Shown piece by piece: positions 40,118 through 48,939 of a stretch of 64,000 nucleotides of DNA. Numbering within the stretch: the stretch's first letter is position 1; each line of letters begins with the position of its first letter. A program made the translations under genes and the position numbers. The stretch is taken from positions 1-64,000 of the forward strand of contig NZ_CALSAN010000022.1 of assembly GCF_943372915.1 (NCBI RefSeq), given 5' to 3'. The notes beneath the pieces were generated by a model. The model did no database searches and was not told the DNA's origin. It worked only from the letters and a program-made list of their open reading frames with translations. This stretch comes from Ferrovibrio terrae_A (GTDB lineage: Bacteria; Pseudomonadota; Alphaproteobacteria; Ferrovibrionales; Ferrovibrionaceae).

Positions 40118-41755
40118 ATGCAGTTCGGTCCCATGCCGGTGCGCGCCGCCACCGGCGGCATCCTTGGCCACAGCCTGTCGGTCGGCAAAGAGCGCTTCCG
40201 CAAGGGCCGCCTGCTCAGTGCCGCCGATATCGCGGCCCTTGAAGCTGCCGGGCATGCCACGGTGTATGTCGCGCGGCTGGGTGACGGCGACATGGCGGAA
40301 GACGAAGCCGCCCGCCGTATCGCCACGGCTCTGGCTGGCCCGCAGGCGCGTACGGCCGCCGCCTTTACCGGCCGCGCCAATCTCTATGCCGAGACTGCAG
40401 GCCTTGCGCGCATCGACACCGCGCGACTGGATGCCCTGAACGAACTCGACGAAGCGCTCACCATCGCCACGCTGGCCGATTACGAACCGGTTGAGGCCGG
40501 CCAGATGCTGGCCACCGTGAAGATCATTCCCTTCGCCGCGCCGCGCAGTGCCATCGAACGCGGCGAAGCCATGCTGAAAGGCCAGCCGCCGCTGGTGCAG
40601 GTGGCACCGTTCCAGCCGCATGAGATCGGCCTGGTGCTGACCCGCGTGGCGGATACCAAGGACAGCGTCCTGGCCAAGACCGAACTGGCGGTCAGCCAGC
40701 GGTTGGCGCAACTGGGCAGCCGCATCCGCGGCCTGCGCACCGTCGCCCATGACGAAGGCGCCATCGCCGCCGCCATTGCCGAGCTGAAGGCTGCAGGCTG
40801 CGCGCCGATCCTGGTGTTCGGGGCATCCGCCACCGTCGATCGCCATGATGTGGTGCCCGCCGGCCTGATGCGGGCCGGTGGCGAGGTGCTGCATTTCGGC
40901 ATGCCGGTCGATCCCGGTAACCTGCTGATGCTCGGCCGCCATGGTGACGTTTTCGTGATCGGCGTGCCGGGCTGTGCCCGCTCGCCCAAGCTGAACGGCT
41001 TCGATTGGGTGCTGCAGCGGCTGTGTGCCGGCATTGCGATCAGCCGCCGCGACATCATGCGGATGGGCAGCGGCGGCCTGCTGAAAGAAATTCCGACCCG
41101 GCCCATGCCGCGCGATGGCAGCGGCATCGCCGGCGCGGCAGATTCCACAGCACCGCGGCGGCCAAAAATCGGCGCCCTGATCCTGGCCGCCGGCCTGTCG
41201 AGCCGCTTTGGTGCCGGCCACAAACTGCTGGCCGAACTGGATGGCAAGCCGGTGCTGCGCCATACCATCGAGCATGTGCTGGCCAGTTCGGCTCGCCCGC
41301 TCCTGCTCGTCACTGGGCATCAGGCCGATACCGTGCGCGATGCCGCCGGTGACGGCGTCGAAATCATCCACAATCCGGCCTATGCCGAGGGCCTGGCCAG
41401 CTCGCTGCGCGCCGGGCTGAGCGCGCTGCCGCAGGGGCTGGATGGCGTTTTGGTCTGTCTGGGCGATATGCCGGATGTGACCTCTGCAACCTTGGAGGCA
41501 CTCATTGCCGCTTTCAACCCGGTGGAAGGCCGCGCGATCTGCCTGCCGGTCGTCGGCGGCAAGCGCGGCAATCCAACACTCTGGGGCCTGCAATTCCTGC
41601 CCGAACTGCTGCGGCTGGAAGGCGATAATGGCGCCCGCAGCCTGTTTGGGCCGCATGCGGAATGGGTCTGCGAGGTGCCGGTGGATGATCCCGGCGTCCT
41701 CCACGACTACGATACCCCTGCGGCACTCGCGGCCCGCCCGGTTACCAAGTCTTAA
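40118..41755 (+). CDS. Fused molybdopterin-binding (MoeA/MoaB-like) and MobA-like NTP-transferase protein
   Basis: 545 aa. The N-terminal half (about 1-340) resembles MoCF-biosynthesis domains: ILGHSLSVGKERFRKGRLLS and ILVFGASATVDRHDVVPAGL, then GEVLHFGMPVDPGNLLMLGR, ending RSPKLNGFDWVLQRL. The C-terminal half (about 350-545) is a nucleotidyltransferase: IGALILAAGLSSRFGAGHKL, GKPVLRHTI, NPAYAEGLASSLRAGL and VCLGDMPDV, matching MocA/MobA-type cytidylyl/guanylyltransferases. It should prepare the dinucleotide form of Moco for the hydroxylase matured by its four upstream partners. Last gene of the operon. Confidence 0.92.
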   Translation: MQFGPMPVRAATGGILGHSLSVGKERFRKGRLLSAADIAALEAAGHATVYVARLGDGDMAEDEAARRIATALAGPQARTAAAFTGRANLYAETAGLARIDTARLDALNELDEALTIATLADYEPVEAGQMLATVKIIPFAAPRSAIERGEAMLKGQPPLVQVAPFQPHEIGLVLTRVADTKDSVLAKTELAVSQRLAQLGSRIRGLRTVAHDEGAIAAAIAELKAAGCAPILVFGASATVDRHDVVPAGLMRAGGEVLHFGMPVDPGNLLMLGRHGDVFVIGVPGCARSPKLNGFDWVLQRLCAGIAISRRDIMRMGSGGLLKEIPTRPMPRDGSGIAGAADSTAPRRPKIGALILAAGLSSRFGAGHKLLAELDGKPVLRHTIEHVLASSARPLLLVTGHQADTVRDAAGDGVEIIHNPAYAEGLASSLRAGLSALPQGLDGVLVCLGDMPDVTSATLEALIAAFNPVEGRAICLPVVGGKRGNPTLWGLQFLPELLRLEGDNGARSLFGPHAEWVCEVPVDDPGVLHDYDTPAALAARPVTKS

Positions 41756-41782
41756 CCGCAAGTCTTTGGCTTTAAGCGAATA

Positions 41783-41791
41783 TTATCCACA
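41783..41791. promoter_or_regulatory. Perfect DnaA box (TTATCCACA)
   Basis: TTATCCACA in a 164-bp gap upstream of the pseudo-EAL gene, in the intergenic zone after the Mo-cofactor operon. It is the only perfect match noticed in the window. It may be a DnaA-responsive promoter site as known for cell-cycle genes in Caulobacter, or chance. Confidence 0.45.
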
Positions 41792-41919
41792 GCTGCAGCA
41801 TTAACTATGTCTTCCGGCTTTTTCCCATGGGGGGAATTTGCCATAGTGCCGCAGGGGGCAGCCTAGATTGGCTGGTTGTCGCCCTCTCCACGACCGTTAC
41901 CGGAGAAAGCGACTAATTA

Positions 41920-43164
41920 ATGAGTGAGGCACAACAGAACCAATCGTCTGACGACGAGAAGATGTTCACCGATTTTGACCGCCTGGCGCGGGGCAAGATT
42001 TTCGGTGGCCGTCTCGCCGCAGTGATTCAGTTCGTTAATCCAAAGACCTTCGAGCGTAATCGGGAAAGCTACAACATCGTTGTGCATTCGATGCGTTCTC
42101 TCATGTCGAAATACGAGGGCACGTTCTACACGCTGCACGACTATTCGATCGTGATGTTCATCCGGCTCTCAGAGCGGTTTTTCGACCAGACCTTCGAAAA
42201 GCTGGTGCTTGAGATCGACGATATTCTGACCCGCAACAACGTCGCCATCGGCCTGACCCCTGAGGAAGCCGAGAACGCCGTACGCTGGTATCGCTTCGAC
42301 AGCCAGTTCGAAGACCTGCAGGAGCTGATGGATAATATCCAGCAGCGCTTCCGCGTCTTTGCCGAACGTCGCAAGCGCTTGCTGGCCAAGGCGGGCACCG
42401 CGGCCACGGCCGGCGACGGCACGCCGCTGACGCCCGGCGCGCTGCAGCAGATCGATGACATCCTGAAGAAAGCCGATGTCTCGACCTTCATGAAGCGTCA
42501 GCCAGTGACTCTGTGCTTTGGCAATCAGCCGCCGAAGCCGATCTTCCAGGAAATCTTCGTCGGCGTGAACGAGCTGCGCCAGGCGATTGCACCGACCGTG
42601 AATCTGCGCGGTGCGCGGTCGCTGTTCCATCACCTGACCCGCACGCTGGATACCCGCGTGTTCCGCGCCCTGCTGGATGGCTATGTCACCCGCAACAGCG
42701 GCCCGTTCAGCATCAACCTGAATGTCAGCACCATCCTGAGCGACACCTTCCGCGATTTCGACAGCCGCATCGGCAATATCGTGAAGAAGGAACAGATCAT
42801 CATCGAGATGCAGCGCTACGATGTGTTCTGGGATTACAACGAGTATCTGCTGGCCTGCGAATTCCTGCATAACTCCGGCTACCGCATCCTGATCGACGGC
42901 ATCACGCCTGACCTGCTGCAGTTGTTCGGCCGTAAGGAACTGAAGGCCGATTTCGTCAAGCTGTTCTACTTCAAGGATCGCCACGAAGACTGGATCGACA
43001 AGGAGCTGGCGAGCAGGATCGGCGAAGCCGATGCCAACCGCGTGATCATGGCGCGTTGCGAGACCGAAGAGGCGCTGAAGGCCGGCATGGCCGCCGGCAT
43101 CCGCCTGTTCCAGGGCTGGCATATCGACAACATGATCCGTGCCTCGCGTGAAGTGGTGAACTGA
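41920..43164 (+). CDS. Degenerate GGDEF/EAL-like protein
   Basis: 414 aa, ATG with GGAGAAAG ten bases upstream. Residues about 195-410 follow the EAL barrel: E-I-F at 211-213 stands where EAL should be; FSINLNVSTI (263-272) matches the N-L-S strand; IIIEM (293-297) matches L-E-I-E; RILIDGIT (322-329) takes the place of D-D-F-G; Lys347 is retained; ARCETEE has E381 but not the first Glu of A-E-G-V-E-T; QGWHI ends it. Residues 25-105 look loosely like a GGDEF remnant. Catalytic Glu/Asp residues are lost, so a non-catalytic c-di-GMP-type sensor or scaffold is likely. Followed by a small unknown gene. Confidence 0.7.
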   Translation: MSEAQQNQSSDDEKMFTDFDRLARGKIFGGRLAAVIQFVNPKTFERNRESYNIVVHSMRSLMSKYEGTFYTLHDYSIVMFIRLSERFFDQTFEKLVLEIDDILTRNNVAIGLTPEEAENAVRWYRFDSQFEDLQELMDNIQQRFRVFAERRKRLLAKAGTAATAGDGTPLTPGALQQIDDILKKADVSTFMKRQPVTLCFGNQPPKPIFQEIFVGVNELRQAIAPTVNLRGARSLFHHLTRTLDTRVFRALLDGYVTRNSGPFSINLNVSTILSDTFRDFDSRIGNIVKKEQIIIEMQRYDVFWDYNEYLLACEFLHNSGYRILIDGITPDLLQLFGRKELKADFVKLFYFKDRHEDWIDKELASRIGEADANRVIMARCETEEALKAGMAAGIRLFQGWHIDNMIRASREVVN

Positions 43165-43216
43165 GCCGGCGCTGGCGCGTTCGGCATTTCAACAGCAACT
43201 TGCAGGGTTCAGTACC

Positions 43217-43657
43217 ATGTGGAACCGTTCCAGCCAGCGACCCAACCAGACCGAGAACCAGGTGACGGAAGTCCGCGCCGGTTCGGCTACGCATGCGCCC
43301 AGCCGCAAGCCGGTGACGCCGAAGGACAACGAGCGGATCGAGAAGATCCTTGCCAGCATCGCAATTGATACATCGCAGACCTTCAATGCGATGCTGGACT
43401 CGCTGATGGGTGAGCGTCCGGTGACGCATCACGAAAGCAACCAGACCCGCGATTTCATCGGCACCGTGTTCGATGAAATCCGCATGGAAAGCAATCGCGA
43501 CGCCGTGATCCTGGCGCGCAAGTTTGCCGATATGTGCATGCGTGCCGCCGACCAGCTGAACGACAACCACCAGCGCACGGTTGCCCGTTGCGTGTCGGAG
43601 CTGTTCGAGCAGTTTGCCGCCAAGCTCGATCACCGCGAGCCGGCCAACTCCAACTGA
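43217..43657 (+). CDS. Unidentified small protein downstream of pseudo-EAL
   Basis: 146 aa, 52 bp after the pseudo-EAL gene on the same strand, so probably co-transcribed. A disordered Gln/Asn/Ser/Arg N-terminus (about 1-35) precedes helices DNERIEKILASIAIDTSQTF and RDAVILARKFADMCMRAADQ, then TVARCVSELFEQFAAKL. No signal peptide or known motif. Might be a partner of the pseudo-EAL protein; that is context only. Confidence 0.62.
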   Translation: MWNRSSQRPNQTENQVTEVRAGSATHAPSRKPVTPKDNERIEKILASIAIDTSQTFNAMLDSLMGERPVTHHESNQTRDFIGTVFDEIRMESNRDAVILARKFADMCMRAADQLNDNHQRTVARCVSELFEQFAAKLDHREPANSN

Positions 43658-43689
43658 TTGCCGGCTGATGGCTGAACGCCCTGCCGCCC

Positions 43690-44463
43690 TCAGGCGGCGG
43701 GGCGATACTGCTCGAGTTCGGACAGGAACTTGCCGACGATACGGCCGGCATCATCGCCGGTCGCGGTGCGGAACAGCGCCGCATCCTCGGCGCCGAGCGT
43801 GGCCAGGGGCCGGACCAGGCCGTCGAAGAACAGGAAGAACTCGCGGTCGCCGAATGGCAGCGCCTGCCCTTCGAAGGGCCGCTCGATATACACATTCGAT
43901 GACAGTCCTACCGCAGTAGGATCGTGCTGCATCACCTTGACCACCCAGTCGCGCCGCGTCTCGAACACCCGGAAGGCACGGATCACGCGGCCGATCACCT
44001 TGAAATAGAGCTGCTTGGCGCGCGGGTCGGCATAGAAAGACACCCAGTCGAGATTGCCGCCGGCGCTGACGCGGATTTCCTCGGCGATGCTGGCGGCTTC
44101 GTCCGCCATCGCCTCGACCTCGTCGCCGAACAGCGACCGCACGAAGAAGAAGTAGTTGCCGATCAGCCGGCGGTCGAGCTTTTCCTCGCTGAACAGCGGG
44201 TCGAGCGGGTGCACCAGCAGACGGCCGAAGGCGTTGATGCGGGCACCGCGCCGGGCATCCTCCTCCACCACCCGCATCAGGCTGTCGTAGGAGGCGCGAT
44301 AGTAATGGTCGTAGTCCGGCGCGCCTTTCATCGCCTCGACGAGCTGGCGCAGCGTCTCGACGCTGAAGGGGGCCTTCTTGGCTTCCGCCTCGGCGCCCTG
44401 CAGCAGGGCGTCGAACAGCTTGTTGGCCATCTGGCGAAGAAACTCCGGACCGCGGGTAATCAT
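43690..44463 (-). CDS. Unidentified helical protein
   Basis: 257 aa. Mostly alpha-helical and acidic with hydrophobic face residues: EFLRQMANKLFDALLQGAEA, then FFFVRSLFGDEVEAMADEAA, and DWVVKVMQHDPTAVGLSSN. No transmembrane segment and no recognised motif. It is convergent with the small gene at 43217 (33 bp between stops) and lies opposite purU across a 213-bp gap. Function unknown. Confidence 0.65.
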   Translation of the reverse strand: MITRGPEFLRQMANKLFDALLQGAEAEAKKAPFSVETLRQLVEAMKGAPDYDHYYRASYDSLMRVVEEDARRGARINAFGRLLVHPLDPLFSEEKLDRRLIGNYFFFVRSLFGDEVEAMADEAASIAEEIRVSAGGNLDWVSFYADPRAKQLYFKVIGRVIRAFRVFETRRDWVVKVMQHDPTAVGLSSNVYIERPFEGQALPFGDREFFLFFDGLVRPLATLGAEDAALFRTATGDDAGRIVGKFLSELEQYRPAA

Positions 44464-44676
44464 GGGTTTTCTACTCTGGCAGCCGAATCCGTTCAGGTTG
44501 GGTGCAGCTTAAAGAAGCCCCCCAGCCGATGCGAGCCCCATATTGGCGCCACCCGCCGGACCGGCACAAAAAGGCATGCGCATTGCCCATAGATTGTTAA
44601 CCCTGCCATTGCGGCTCTGCCCCGGGCAAGGCTACAGTCCGGCCCGAACATTCCCTTTTGCGTATTGCACCCCCTC

Positions 44677-45543
44677 ATGAGCCTGATCCTGACGCTGTCC
44701 TGCCATGACCGTCCCGGCATCGTTGCCGCGGTCTCCGGTTTCCTGGCCGCCCATCGCTTCAACATCCGCGACTCCGCCCAGTTCGGCGACAGCGAAACCG
44801 GCCTGTTTTTCATGCGGGTCAGCGTCGACGATCTGGAAGCCGGACCCAATGGGCAGGGCCGCCCGCTGGAGCAGCTGCGTGCCGCCTTTGCACCGGTGGC
44901 GGCCCCCTTTGAGATGACCTGGGAACTGCATGACGAAGCCGCGAAATCGCGGATGCTGATCCTGGTCTCTAAATTCGGCCATTGCCTGAACGACCTGCTG
45001 TACCGCTATTCGATCGGCGCCCTGCCGGTGGAGATCCCGGCCATCGTATCCAACCACCGCGACTGGTATCAGCGCGCGGCAGCCCATGACATCGCCTATC
45101 ACCACTGGCCGGTGACCGCCGACAGCAAGGCACGGCAGGAAAAGATGCTGCGCGACCTGATCGAGCAGGAGAAGATCGACCTGATCGTGCTGGCGCGCTA
45201 CATGCAGGTGCTGTCACCCGACCTCTGCCGCGACTATGCCGGCAAGATCATCAATATCCATCACTCGTTCCTGCCCAGCTTCAAGGGCGCCAAGCCCTAT
45301 CAGCAGGCGCATCTGCGCGGCGTGAAGCTGATTGGTGCCACGGCGCATTACGTCACCGCCGATCTGGATGAGGGCCCGATCATCGAGCAGGAGGTTGCCC
45401 GCGTCGATCACGGCTATTCGCCCGATCAGCTGGCCGCGACCGGCCGCGATATCGAAAGCCTGGTGCTGGCCCGCGCGGTGAAATACCACGTCGAGCACCG
45501 GATTTTCCCGAATGGGACAAAGACCGTGGTGTTCCGCGGCTAA
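44677..45543 (+). CDS. purU: Formyltetrahydrofolate deformylase
   Basis: 288 aa from the ATG at 44677 (a TTG four codons upstream is possible). The N-terminal ACT domain reads MSLILTLSCHDRPGIVAAVS and binds Gly/Met effectors. The formyl-transferase-type catalytic domain has ILVSKFGHCLNDLLYR, PAIVSNHRDW, LARYMQVL and the active-site IINIHHSFLPSFKGAKPYQQ with the essential His, then GATAHYVTADLDEGPIIEQ. It frees formate from 10-formyl-THF, balancing one-carbon flow. Stands alone. Confidence 0.95.
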   Translation: MSLILTLSCHDRPGIVAAVSGFLAAHRFNIRDSAQFGDSETGLFFMRVSVDDLEAGPNGQGRPLEQLRAAFAPVAAPFEMTWELHDEAAKSRMLILVSKFGHCLNDLLYRYSIGALPVEIPAIVSNHRDWYQRAAAHDIAYHHWPVTADSKARQEKMLRDLIEQEKIDLIVLARYMQVLSPDLCRDYAGKIINIHHSFLPSFKGAKPYQQAHLRGVKLIGATAHYVTADLDEGPIIEQEVARVDHGYSPDQLAATGRDIESLVLARAVKYHVEHRIFPNGTKTVVFRG

Positions 45544-45605
45544 AGTCACAGGCCTATTTCGCGGTCAGGACTTGCCCGGGGCTGGACGGCGCGCATCTGC
45601 GGTCT

Positions 45606-45758
45606 ATGTCCGCCAGGATGCATAAGAAGCCTAATCTGCCAAGCAAGATCTGTACGGTCTGCGCCCGCCCCTTCGCCTGGCGCCGCAAGTGGGCGCGGAG
45701 CTGGGACGAGGTCAGATACTGCTCAGTCGCCTGCCGCCGCAAGCGTCGCCCATCATGA
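45606..45758 (+). CDS. DUF2256 small zinc-type protein
   Basis: 50 aa: MSARMHKKPNLPSKICTVCA then RPFAWRRKWARSWDEVRYCS and VACRRKRRPS. Two Cys pairs (C-T-V-C and C-S-V-A-C) make a zinc-finger-like site, and the K-K-x-x-L-P-x-K-x-C-x-x-C-x-R-P-F-x-W-R-x-K-W pattern is that of DUF2256. Such genes often sit beside cryptochrome/photolyase genes. Here its stop overlaps the photolyase start codon (ATGA, 45755-45758), so translation is coupled. Confidence 0.85.
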   Translation: MSARMHKKPNLPSKICTVCARPFAWRRKWARSWDEVRYCSVACRRKRRPS

Positions 45759-47368
45759 CTGGCGCAACTCTTCGACTCGTGTTGGGCGATCAGCTCAGCC
45801 CGACAATTTCATCACTGCGCGACAGTCACCTGGGAAACGATACCGTTTTGATCGCAGAGGTGATGTCGGAGGCGACATATGTCCGCCATCACAAGAAGAA
45901 AATTGCGTTCCTGTTTTCCGCGATGCGGCATTTCGCCGAAGAATTACGGCAGGCCGGCCACCGCGTCATATATGTGAGGCTCGATGATGCCGACAATACT
46001 GGATCACTGTATGGCGAGGTATCCCGTCATGCCGACATGATGCGCGCGGACCGTATCGTGGTGACCGAGCCAGGCGAATGGCGGCTGAAAGCGGATATGG
46101 AAGGCTGGGCGGTACGTCTGGCCCGACCCGTCGATATTCTGGAGGATGACCGCTTTCTCTGCAGCCACGTCGAGTTCCGGCGCTGGGCAGCGAACCGGAA
46201 AGAACTTCGCATGGAGTTCTTCTATCGCGAGATGCGACGCCGGCACGACATTCTGATGGATGCGGCAGGGAAGCCTGAGGGTGGTCGCTGGAACTTTGAC
46301 AGCGACAATCGGCGCTCTTTACGCGGCCATGAGGCTATACCGCGTCGTCCCGACATGATCATGGACGCCGTGACGCGACAAGTGATCGACCTGGTTGAGC
46401 GTGTATTCGCACAGCATTTCGGGGATATCGAGCCCTTTGACTTTGCCGTCACCAGTATAGAGGCAGAGCGTTTGATGGAATGGTTTTTCCGTCACGCCTT
46501 GCCCTATTTTGGCGACTATCAGGATGCCATGCAGCAGGGCGCGCCATTCCTGTTTCACAGCCTGCTCAGCCCGTATCTCAACTGTGGCCTGCTCGATCCG
46601 CGGGAACTGTGTCGCCGCGCAGAAACCGAATGGCGCAAGGGCCGCGCCCCGCTCAACGCTGTCGAAGGCTTCATTCGCCAGATTCTGGGATGGCGTGAAT
46701 TTATTCGCGGCGTCTATTGGCTCGAAATGCCTGGCTATGCCCGCAGCAATGCCCTGGCTGCCACGCGGCCATTGCCCTGGTTTTACTGGTCTGGACAAAC
46801 AGCCATGAATTGCATCGCACAAGTGGTCGGTGAGACCAGACGCAATGCCTATGCCCATCACATCCAGCGGCTGATGGTGACCGGGAATTTTGCACTTCTG
46901 GCCGGAATCGCCCCAGCGGAGGTCGAGGCCTGGTATCTCGCTGTGTATGCGGATGCCTATGACTGGGTCGAATTGCCCAATACCCATGGCATGGCCCTGT
47001 TTGCCGATGGCGGGCGTCTGGCTTCGAAGCCCTACGCAGCCTCGGGAAAGTATATTCAGCGCATGTCGGATTATTGCCGCCCTTGCCGGTATGATGTGAA
47101 GCAGACACTCGGCTCCACCGCCTGTCCGTTTAACGCGCTCTATTGGGATTTCTTGTCGCGGAATGCCGATCGCCTGGGGCGTAACCCACGTCTCGCGATG
47201 CCATACCGTAATCTTGCGCGTATGCCGGCCAGTCAGCGCCAGGCTATTTCGCTCAAAGCGGCAGAGATTCTAGCCTCGCTTGATGATTCGGATCGTGGCT
47301 CCCATCCAGCCCCCGCCGAGCAGATGCCGTTGCTGCTAGCAGGGAACGATCAGGCAGACATGACCTAG
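45755..47368 (+). CDS. Iron-sulfur (6-4) photolyase / FeS-BCP cryptochrome
   Basis: 537 aa from the ATG at 45755. The N-terminal Rossmann domain (DUF523/photolyase-like) begins TGATLRLVLGDQLSPTISSL. The FAD-binding helical domain carries ILGWREFIRGVYWLEMPGYA and MNCIAQVVGETRRNAYAHHI. Four Cys that coordinate the [4Fe-4S] cluster appear at 353 (AMNCIA), 441 and 444 (YCRPC) and 457 (TACPFN). This spacing equals that of Agrobacterium PhrB (350, 438, 441, 454). The protein should repair (6-4) photoproducts with blue light, with a DMRL-type antenna. It is convergent with the HWE kinase; the stop codons share CTAG (47365-47368). Confidence 0.95.
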   Translation: MTGATLRLVLGDQLSPTISSLRDSHLGNDTVLIAEVMSEATYVRHHKKKIAFLFSAMRHFAEELRQAGHRVIYVRLDDADNTGSLYGEVSRHADMMRADRIVVTEPGEWRLKADMEGWAVRLARPVDILEDDRFLCSHVEFRRWAANRKELRMEFFYREMRRRHDILMDAAGKPEGGRWNFDSDNRRSLRGHEAIPRRPDMIMDAVTRQVIDLVERVFAQHFGDIEPFDFAVTSIEAERLMEWFFRHALPYFGDYQDAMQQGAPFLFHSLLSPYLNCGLLDPRELCRRAETEWRKGRAPLNAVEGFIRQILGWREFIRGVYWLEMPGYARSNALAATRPLPWFYWSGQTAMNCIAQVVGETRRNAYAHHIQRLMVTGNFALLAGIAPAEVEAWYLAVYADAYDWVELPNTHGMALFADGGRLASKPYAASGKYIQRMSDYCRPCRYDVKQTLGSTACPFNALYWDFLSRNADRLGRNPRLAMPYRNLARMPASQRQAISLKAAEILASLDDSDRGSHPAPAEQMPLLLAGNDQADMT

Positions 47369-48939
47369 ACCGCACGCGGCGCGAAACCAGCCTTCGCCTG
47401 CGCCGGCGGAATGCTGCTGCCCGATACGCCGAGAGTTTCCAGCAGGTCGATCAGGGCCAGATCGTCATACGGCTTGGGAAGAATCCTGCTCAGCCTGCTG
47501 CCCGCGAAACCGGGCGCCACTGCCTTTTCGTCATATCCCGTCGCCAGCACGATCGGAAGATGCGGCGCCAGGGCGCGGAATTCGATAGCCAGCAGGTCAC
47601 CGCGACAATCCGGCAGGCCGAGATCGACGATCACCGCGGCAAGATCAGGGATCTTCTGCCAAACAGCTCGCGCCTCGGCACCCGATCCGGCTTCCTCGAC
47701 ACGGAAGCCGGCGGCTTCCAGATTGCCGGCGACGACCATGCGCATCAGCGGGTCATCCTCGACCAGCAGCAGAATCTTGCGACTCTCCATCGTCTCGGTA
47801 ATGTCATCCGAACGCCCCAGGCTGTCGGCGATTACCAGAACCGAGGTCAGCGTGTCGTCGACGCCATCGAGTTCCGGCGCCGGATCGGCGGATTTGAAGG
47901 TGATGGTGATACAGGTTCCGGCCCTGGTGCGGGTCTCGACATTCAGCGCCCCTTCAAGCTTTTCCACCATGGCCAGCACGATCTTGCTGCCCATGCCCTT
48001 GCTCTTGCGCCAGGCCGCCTCGTCCACACCGATGCCGTCATCCTCGACCTGCACCGTGATCAGATCACCATTGCGCTCGGCCTTGACCCGGATCGGACCA
48101 TCGCCGGTGGGATAGGCATATTTCAGGGAGTTGATCACCAGTTCGGTGACGATCAGACCGATCGGGATGGCAAAGTCGGTGCCGATCCGGGTCTGGCTCG
48201 CTAGAAACTGCAATGAACGCCCGCCACGATCGGCCGACTGGCGCAGATCTTCCACCAGACCACAGAGATAGTCAGCCAGGTCGACAAACCGCACATTCGC
48301 TGATGTGTAGAGGCGTTTATGCACGCGAGCGACCGCGGCAACCCGCTTGTAGGCATCCAGCAGGGTCTGGGCCAGCCGCCGGTCGCTTTGCGCTGTCGAT
48401 TGCACCTGCAACAGGCTGGCGACCAACTGAAGGCTGTTCGACACCCGGTGGTTCACTTCATGGATCAGCACCGCGCGCTCGTTGGCCAGGGCCTCGAAAC
48501 GATCGCGGGCCTCGCGCATCTCGGCTTCAGCGCGTTCGCGCAGGAAACTCTGCCGCCGGGTTTCCAGCGCCCCCTCGATGGCTGCCCGCAGCAGCGTGAG
48601 GAATTCCGGGCTGGCATCCTTGATCACATAGTCGGTGGCTCCGGCTTTGAGGGCCGCAACGGCAATCCGTCCTTCCGATTCACCGGTGACGTACACCACC
48701 GGCGGCGGCTTGGGCAGGGTGGCAATCATGGCCAGCGTATCCAGGCCCACCTGGTCAGGCATGTGATGATCCAGCGCCACCACATCGACATCGGCACTGC
48801 TGCGCAGCCGCTCATAACCCGCCTTGCCGCTGGTCAGGACCTCGACAACGAAACCGTTCCGCTCAAGCTCCTTCTGCACCAGGCGCCCGAGACCCAGGTC
48901 ATCATCGATGTAAAGAAGACGTGAACGGTTTTCGGTCAT
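47365..48939 (-). CDS. Hybrid REC - HWE/HisKA_2 kinase - REC
   Basis: 524 aa, no membrane segment, so cytosolic. The first receiver (1-120) has D57 in ALDHHMP and K-D of YVIKDAS. The HisKA_2 box is ALIHEVNHRVSNSLQLVASL with His160, typical of the HWE/His_kinase-2 type, followed by HATPase with E-L-V-I-N-S-L-K-Y and D-D-G-I-G. The C-terminal receiver (about 400-510) has VEDDPLM, VIVDLGLPD and LPKPY. Receiver-first kinases of this kind pass phosphate on to separate regulators. Its ATG overlaps the single-domain regulator stop (ATGA), so they form an operon. Confidence 0.92.
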   Translation of the reverse strand: MTENRSRLLYIDDDLGLGRLVQKELERNGFVVEVLTSGKAGYERLRSSADVDVVALDHHMPDQVGLDTLAMIATLPKPPPVVYVTGESEGRIAVAALKAGATDYVIKDASPEFLTLLRAAIEGALETRRQSFLRERAEAEMREARDRFEALANERAVLIHEVNHRVSNSLQLVASLLQVQSTAQSDRRLAQTLLDAYKRVAAVARVHKRLYTSANVRFVDLADYLCGLVEDLRQSADRGGRSLQFLASQTRIGTDFAIPIGLIVTELVINSLKYAYPTGDGPIRVKAERNGDLITVQVEDDGIGVDEAAWRKSKGMGSKIVLAMVEKLEGALNVETRTRAGTCITITFKSADPAPELDGVDDTLTSVLVIADSLGRSDDITETMESRKILLLVEDDPLMRMVVAGNLEAAGFRVEEAGSGAEARAVWQKIPDLAAVIVDLGLPDCRGDLLAIEFRALAPHLPIVLATGYDEKAVAPGFAGSRLSRILPKPYDDLALIDLLETLGVSGSSIPPAQAKAGFAPRAV

